A DNA stretch of 64,000 nucleotides from positions 169,530 to 233,529 of the forward strand of contig NZ_MAEH01000021.1 of the NCBI RefSeq assembly GCF_009933135.1, written 5' to 3'. This DNA comes from Candidatus Enterococcus leclercqii (GTDB lineage: Bacteria; Bacillota; Bacilli; Lactobacillales; Enterococcaceae). Below the pieces are notes generated by a model that ran no database searches, had not been told where the DNA came from, and was given only the letters and a program-made list of their open reading frames with translations. The translations under genes were made by a program, and so were the position numbers. Shown in pieces: positions 61,874 to 64,000 of this stretch. How positions within the stretch are numbered: position 1 is the stretch's first letter; each line of letters opens with the position of its first letter.

Positions 61874-63544
61874 TCAAATGCCTCCTTCCATAAACTGTCG
61901 GTAGTTGATCAAACCGGAAAGAAAATGCTCAGCATCATCAATTCGCATTCGGAACCGATCATGTCTTGCAAAAAAACCGTATTCAATCGCTATAGGTTCT
62001 TTGAAAAACATGGCTAGTTCAGGAAACATTGTCCCCGTCACCAATTCATGATAAGCTCGATATTCCATCACATTTTCGATTTTATCTTGTCCTCTAAGAA
62101 AGGCTTCGTCGGTCATGACTTGGTTACGATTTTCGTAAACTGCAAGTTTTTTCATCATCTTAGCTGCTGCAACTAGCAATTCCAACATCGTAGGATACGC
62201 AGTGTCTCTTTGCTTCATAAAATCAATTTTATTCAGCGCGTTAGCCACTCCAAAGCGATAGTATTCCACCTTTTCTTCATACAGTAGAAATTCGTTGACT
62301 GCATAACTGAGCCAATGATCGTGATAGCGTTCGTAACGGTTTTCCACAAAATGATCCATCAACCGCTGACACAGGGCAAACATTTCCGGATCTTTCATCA
62401 GTCCATAAGCTCGTAGCATCGAAAAGAGTGCTTCACCGTCGTAGTAAACGATGCGAAATCGTTCCTTTATCGCCAAATCCTGATCCAATACATGAACTGT
62501 CTCATCTTCTGCTGTTAAAAATAAGTTTTCAATAGTTTGAGTCAAGGTTTTCATTTTAGAAAAGAAACGCTCGTCTCCAGTGATTTGCGTATACTTAGCC
62601 GCTGCTAAAATCGCCAACGCTTGTGCACCTAGTTTATACTCTACGACACCGTTAATTTCCTCTTTAATCAGAAAATGATCTGCTACGTTGATACCTAGAT
62701 AATCAAAGCCCCATACGAGCCCTTGCAAAGCCTGCTGTATCATCTTCTGATTTTCCAGCAGTTCGCCAGTTTCTAGCAAAGCGTAGATTGAGGAGAAATG
62801 ACGGATTGCATTGTAATTAGGAATTATTTTGCCATAACACGGGAAGTACCCATAAGTAAAAGAGCCATCCGCTTGCAATTGGTTCAACAAATAGTTCCCA
62901 CCTTTTTCAATCACTGAATCTAGTTGGGGTGAAAAATCCAGGAGGTCAATTTCTCGAAAATGATTGCCATTCCCATAATCCTTCAAAGGCAATAGCAAGT
63001 CATTTTCAAGCAAAAACGCTTTCGTTTTGAACGAAAAGATAGCTGCTGTCTCAATATATTTCAGGGAAGATTCTCGATCACCATATTTTTGTTGCATATA
63101 GTTCCGATAATTAGGAAAATCGATGTGTAGATTAGGCTTATTTTTACCCACTTTATGTTTGTTATCCGGAACAATTACAGCATTTGCCGTTAGCTCTTCT
63201 TTTAAAAGCAGGCGTTTTTTAAGGCCGACAAAACGAAGACCAAAATCGATATAATTATTTCGTTTAATTGACCCCAACAAATCGATTAACTCAAGATAGG
63301 ACAGCCTATGCTCTTCGACGATAAGATCGATTCGCAGATAATCTGTTTCTGGAAGTCGGCGATAAAAACGTGACAGTTTTTGCCAGGTCTGCTGAAAGTC
63401 ACGGCCATAGAACTCTTTGACAATACTGCGACCACTTTTCATGCCATAGCTCAGGATCAAAGTGGTTTGTGACAATTCCATATTGACTGATCCTGCCAAA
63501 ATATCTTCCAACCGACTAATGGGATTAACCGCTGTTTGTATCAT
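61874..63544 (-). CDS. Unassigned alpha/alpha-toroid-like protein of the WxL locus
   Basis: A 556-residue protein without a signal peptide. Residues about 1-165 form a basic N-terminal domain (EFYGRDFQQTWQKLSRFYRRLP; LRIDLIVEEHRLSYLELIDLL). Residues about 200-500 are mostly helical and look like an (alpha/alpha) barrel: GGNYLLNQLQADGSFTYGY, YNAIRHFSSIYALLET, KLGAQALAILAAAKYTQITG, YYDGEALFSMLRAYGL and HDHWLSYAVNEFLLYE recur as helix pairs with aromatic and acidic residues. Such folds occur in glycan-processing enzymes and terpene-cyclase-like proteins. No exact family is recognised. GAGGAGGAAGAAGG precedes the ATG. Confidence 0.6.
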   Translation of the reverse strand: MIQTAVNPISRLEDILAGSVNMELSQTTLILSYGMKSGRSIVKEFYGRDFQQTWQKLSRFYRRLPETDYLRIDLIVEEHRLSYLELIDLLGSIKRNNYIDFGLRFVGLKKRLLLKEELTANAVIVPDNKHKVGKNKPNLHIDFPNYRNYMQQKYGDRESSLKYIETAAIFSFKTKAFLLENDLLLPLKDYGNGNHFREIDLLDFSPQLDSVIEKGGNYLLNQLQADGSFTYGYFPCYGKIIPNYNAIRHFSSIYALLETGELLENQKMIQQALQGLVWGFDYLGINVADHFLIKEEINGVVEYKLGAQALAILAAAKYTQITGDERFFSKMKTLTQTIENLFLTAEDETVHVLDQDLAIKERFRIVYYDGEALFSMLRAYGLMKDPEMFALCQRLMDHFVENRYERYHDHWLSYAVNEFLLYEEKVEYYRFGVANALNKIDFMKQRDTAYPTMLELLVAAAKMMKKLAVYENRNQVMTDEAFLRGQDKIENVMEYRAYHELVTGTMFPELAMFFKEPIAIEYGFFARHDRFRMRIDDAEHFLSGLINYRQFMEGGI

Positions 63545-63631
63545 CCTTCTTCCTCCTCATATCTTTTTAAATTCATCTTCACTATTACTTGACAATAGTC
63601 CTCCAGCTTCATTACAATTTTCATCTTAAGA

Positions 63632-63666
63632 CTCGCAGTCAGTGATACTTTTTCACTAACTGCGAG
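63632..63666 (-). terminator. Hairpin downstream of the anchored surface protein gene
   Basis: CTCGCAGT and ACTGCGAG pair (with inner AGTGA/TCACT), seven bases after the stop of the LPKSG protein on the minus strand. The T run is weak, so read-through into the WxL operon is possible. Confidence 0.6.
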
Positions 63667-63672
63667 AAAAAG

Positions 63673-64000
63673 CTATTTTTTATTTCGTTTGTTCTTTCTT
63701 GATTTCCATAGTCCCAATCCAGAGAAGAAGGAGATTAACCCCCCCAAGATCGGCACGCCCGCACCGATTTCAGCACCGGATTTCGGCAAAGTGGTTACTG
63801 GTAACCGTGATTTCAACGATGAGGTACTAGTTGGTTTAGGCTGACTAATCGGAGTGATTCGATCATCATCATCCGCGTCGCCGTCTGCGTCGCCGTCAGA
63901 ATCGCCATCCGCGTCGCCATCGGAATCACCGTCAGAGTCTCCATCGGAGTCACCATCCGCGTCGCCGTCAGAATCACCATCAGAATCGCCATCTGCGTCG
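63673..64000 (-). CDS. Asp-x-Asp-Gly-repeat LPxTG-type cell-wall-anchored protein (3' end)
   Basis: Partial gene running off the window edge; only the last 109 codons are visible. The visible part starts with a DADGDSDG-type repeat (at least eleven Asp-Gly units, alternating Ser and Ala), then a Pro/Thr/Ser spacer. The sortase signal follows: LPKSG with Ser in place of Thr, a hydrophobic helix (AGVPILGGLISFFSGLGLW) and KSRKNKRNKK. The DxDGDxD spacing also resembles calcium-binding loops. In Sdr-type proteins such a repeat is a stalk lifting an N-terminal adhesin domain, which is out of view. Confidence 0.85.
   Translation of the reverse strand, partial: DADGDSDGDSDGDADGDSDGDSDGDSDGDADGDSDGDADGDADDDDRITPISQPKPTSTSSLKSRLPVTTLPKSGAEIGAGVPILGGLISFFSGLGLWKSRKNKRNKK

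Noticed and set aside
63840..64000. Regularly spaced short repeats, first considered as a CRISPR-like array
   Set aside because: The repeats are 12-18 bases, contiguous and in frame, and encode Asp-Gly units of a surface protein stalk.

Overview
This window looks like a chromosomal stretch of an Enterococcus species or a very close relative. The evidence is moderate-to-low G+C, strong AGGAGG-type ribosome binding sites, a FabT-controlled fatty-acid cluster, WxL-domain cell-surface proteins with a DUF916/DUF3324 partner, a CtsR box in front of clpB, and the yqeG-yqeH-yhbY-nadD-yqeK-rsfS-yqeM order typical of Bacilli. Species cannot be fixed from the sequence alone. Most genes lie on the minus strand.

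Layout. 1-4.6 kb: a sugar-uptake unit with a MupG-type (DUF871) glycosidase and a beta-glucoside-type PTS EIIBCA, convergent with an Mga-type regulator. 4.7-6.7 kb: a MarR/MFS drug-efflux pair behind a tandem operator. 6.7-14.4 kb: a complete kdpFABC-kdpDE potassium system, including a 26-codon kdpF, with a long inverted repeat in its leader. 15-24 kb: lepA, an Eis-like acetyltransferase, a small hypothetical gene, CtsR-controlled clpB, a flippase-like membrane protein and a DUF1294 protein. 24-28 kb: a kinase-less PASTA protein in an operon with a MacB/FtsX-type ABC transporter. 28.4-33 kb: the yqeG-to-yqeM ribosome/NAD cluster, in which rsfS appears to start at AUA. 33-37.3 kb: a heterodimeric ABC exporter and its MarR regulator. 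37.4-39 kb: a phosphohexomutase.

39.1-42 kb holds a candidate structured RNA on the minus strand, then a tRNA-Gly(CCC). The 3' half of that tRNA is repeated 2.3 kb downstream, bracketing a truncated membrane protein, a short-chain dehydrogenase and a TetR regulator, like the scar of an integrated cassette. 42.1-44.5 kb is a polar amino-acid ABC transporter. 44.7-55.2 kb is the type II fatty-acid cluster fabT-fabH-acpP-fabD-fabG-fabF-accB-fabZ-accC-accD-accA. No fabK lies between acpP and fabD. Instead a FabK-superfamily flavoprotein is divergent from fabT, and a FabT box lies in its promoter. 55.3-58 kb: YkuJ, a beta-hydroxyacid dehydrogenase and a glycolipid-type glycosyltransferase. 58.3-64 kb: a WxL surface-protein locus (DUF916/DUF3324 protein, two WxL proteins, a decayed LPXTG-like small protein, a small membrane protein and an unassigned alpha/alpha-toroid-like protein). 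The window ends in the 3' end of an Asp-x-Asp-Gly repeat LPKSG-anchored protein.

The parts least explained by known systems are the minus-strand RNA at 39.1-39.5 kb, the PASTA-ABC operon, the WxL locus with its alpha/alpha protein, the FabT-linked FabK-like gene facing a cluster without fabK, and the AUA start of rsfS.
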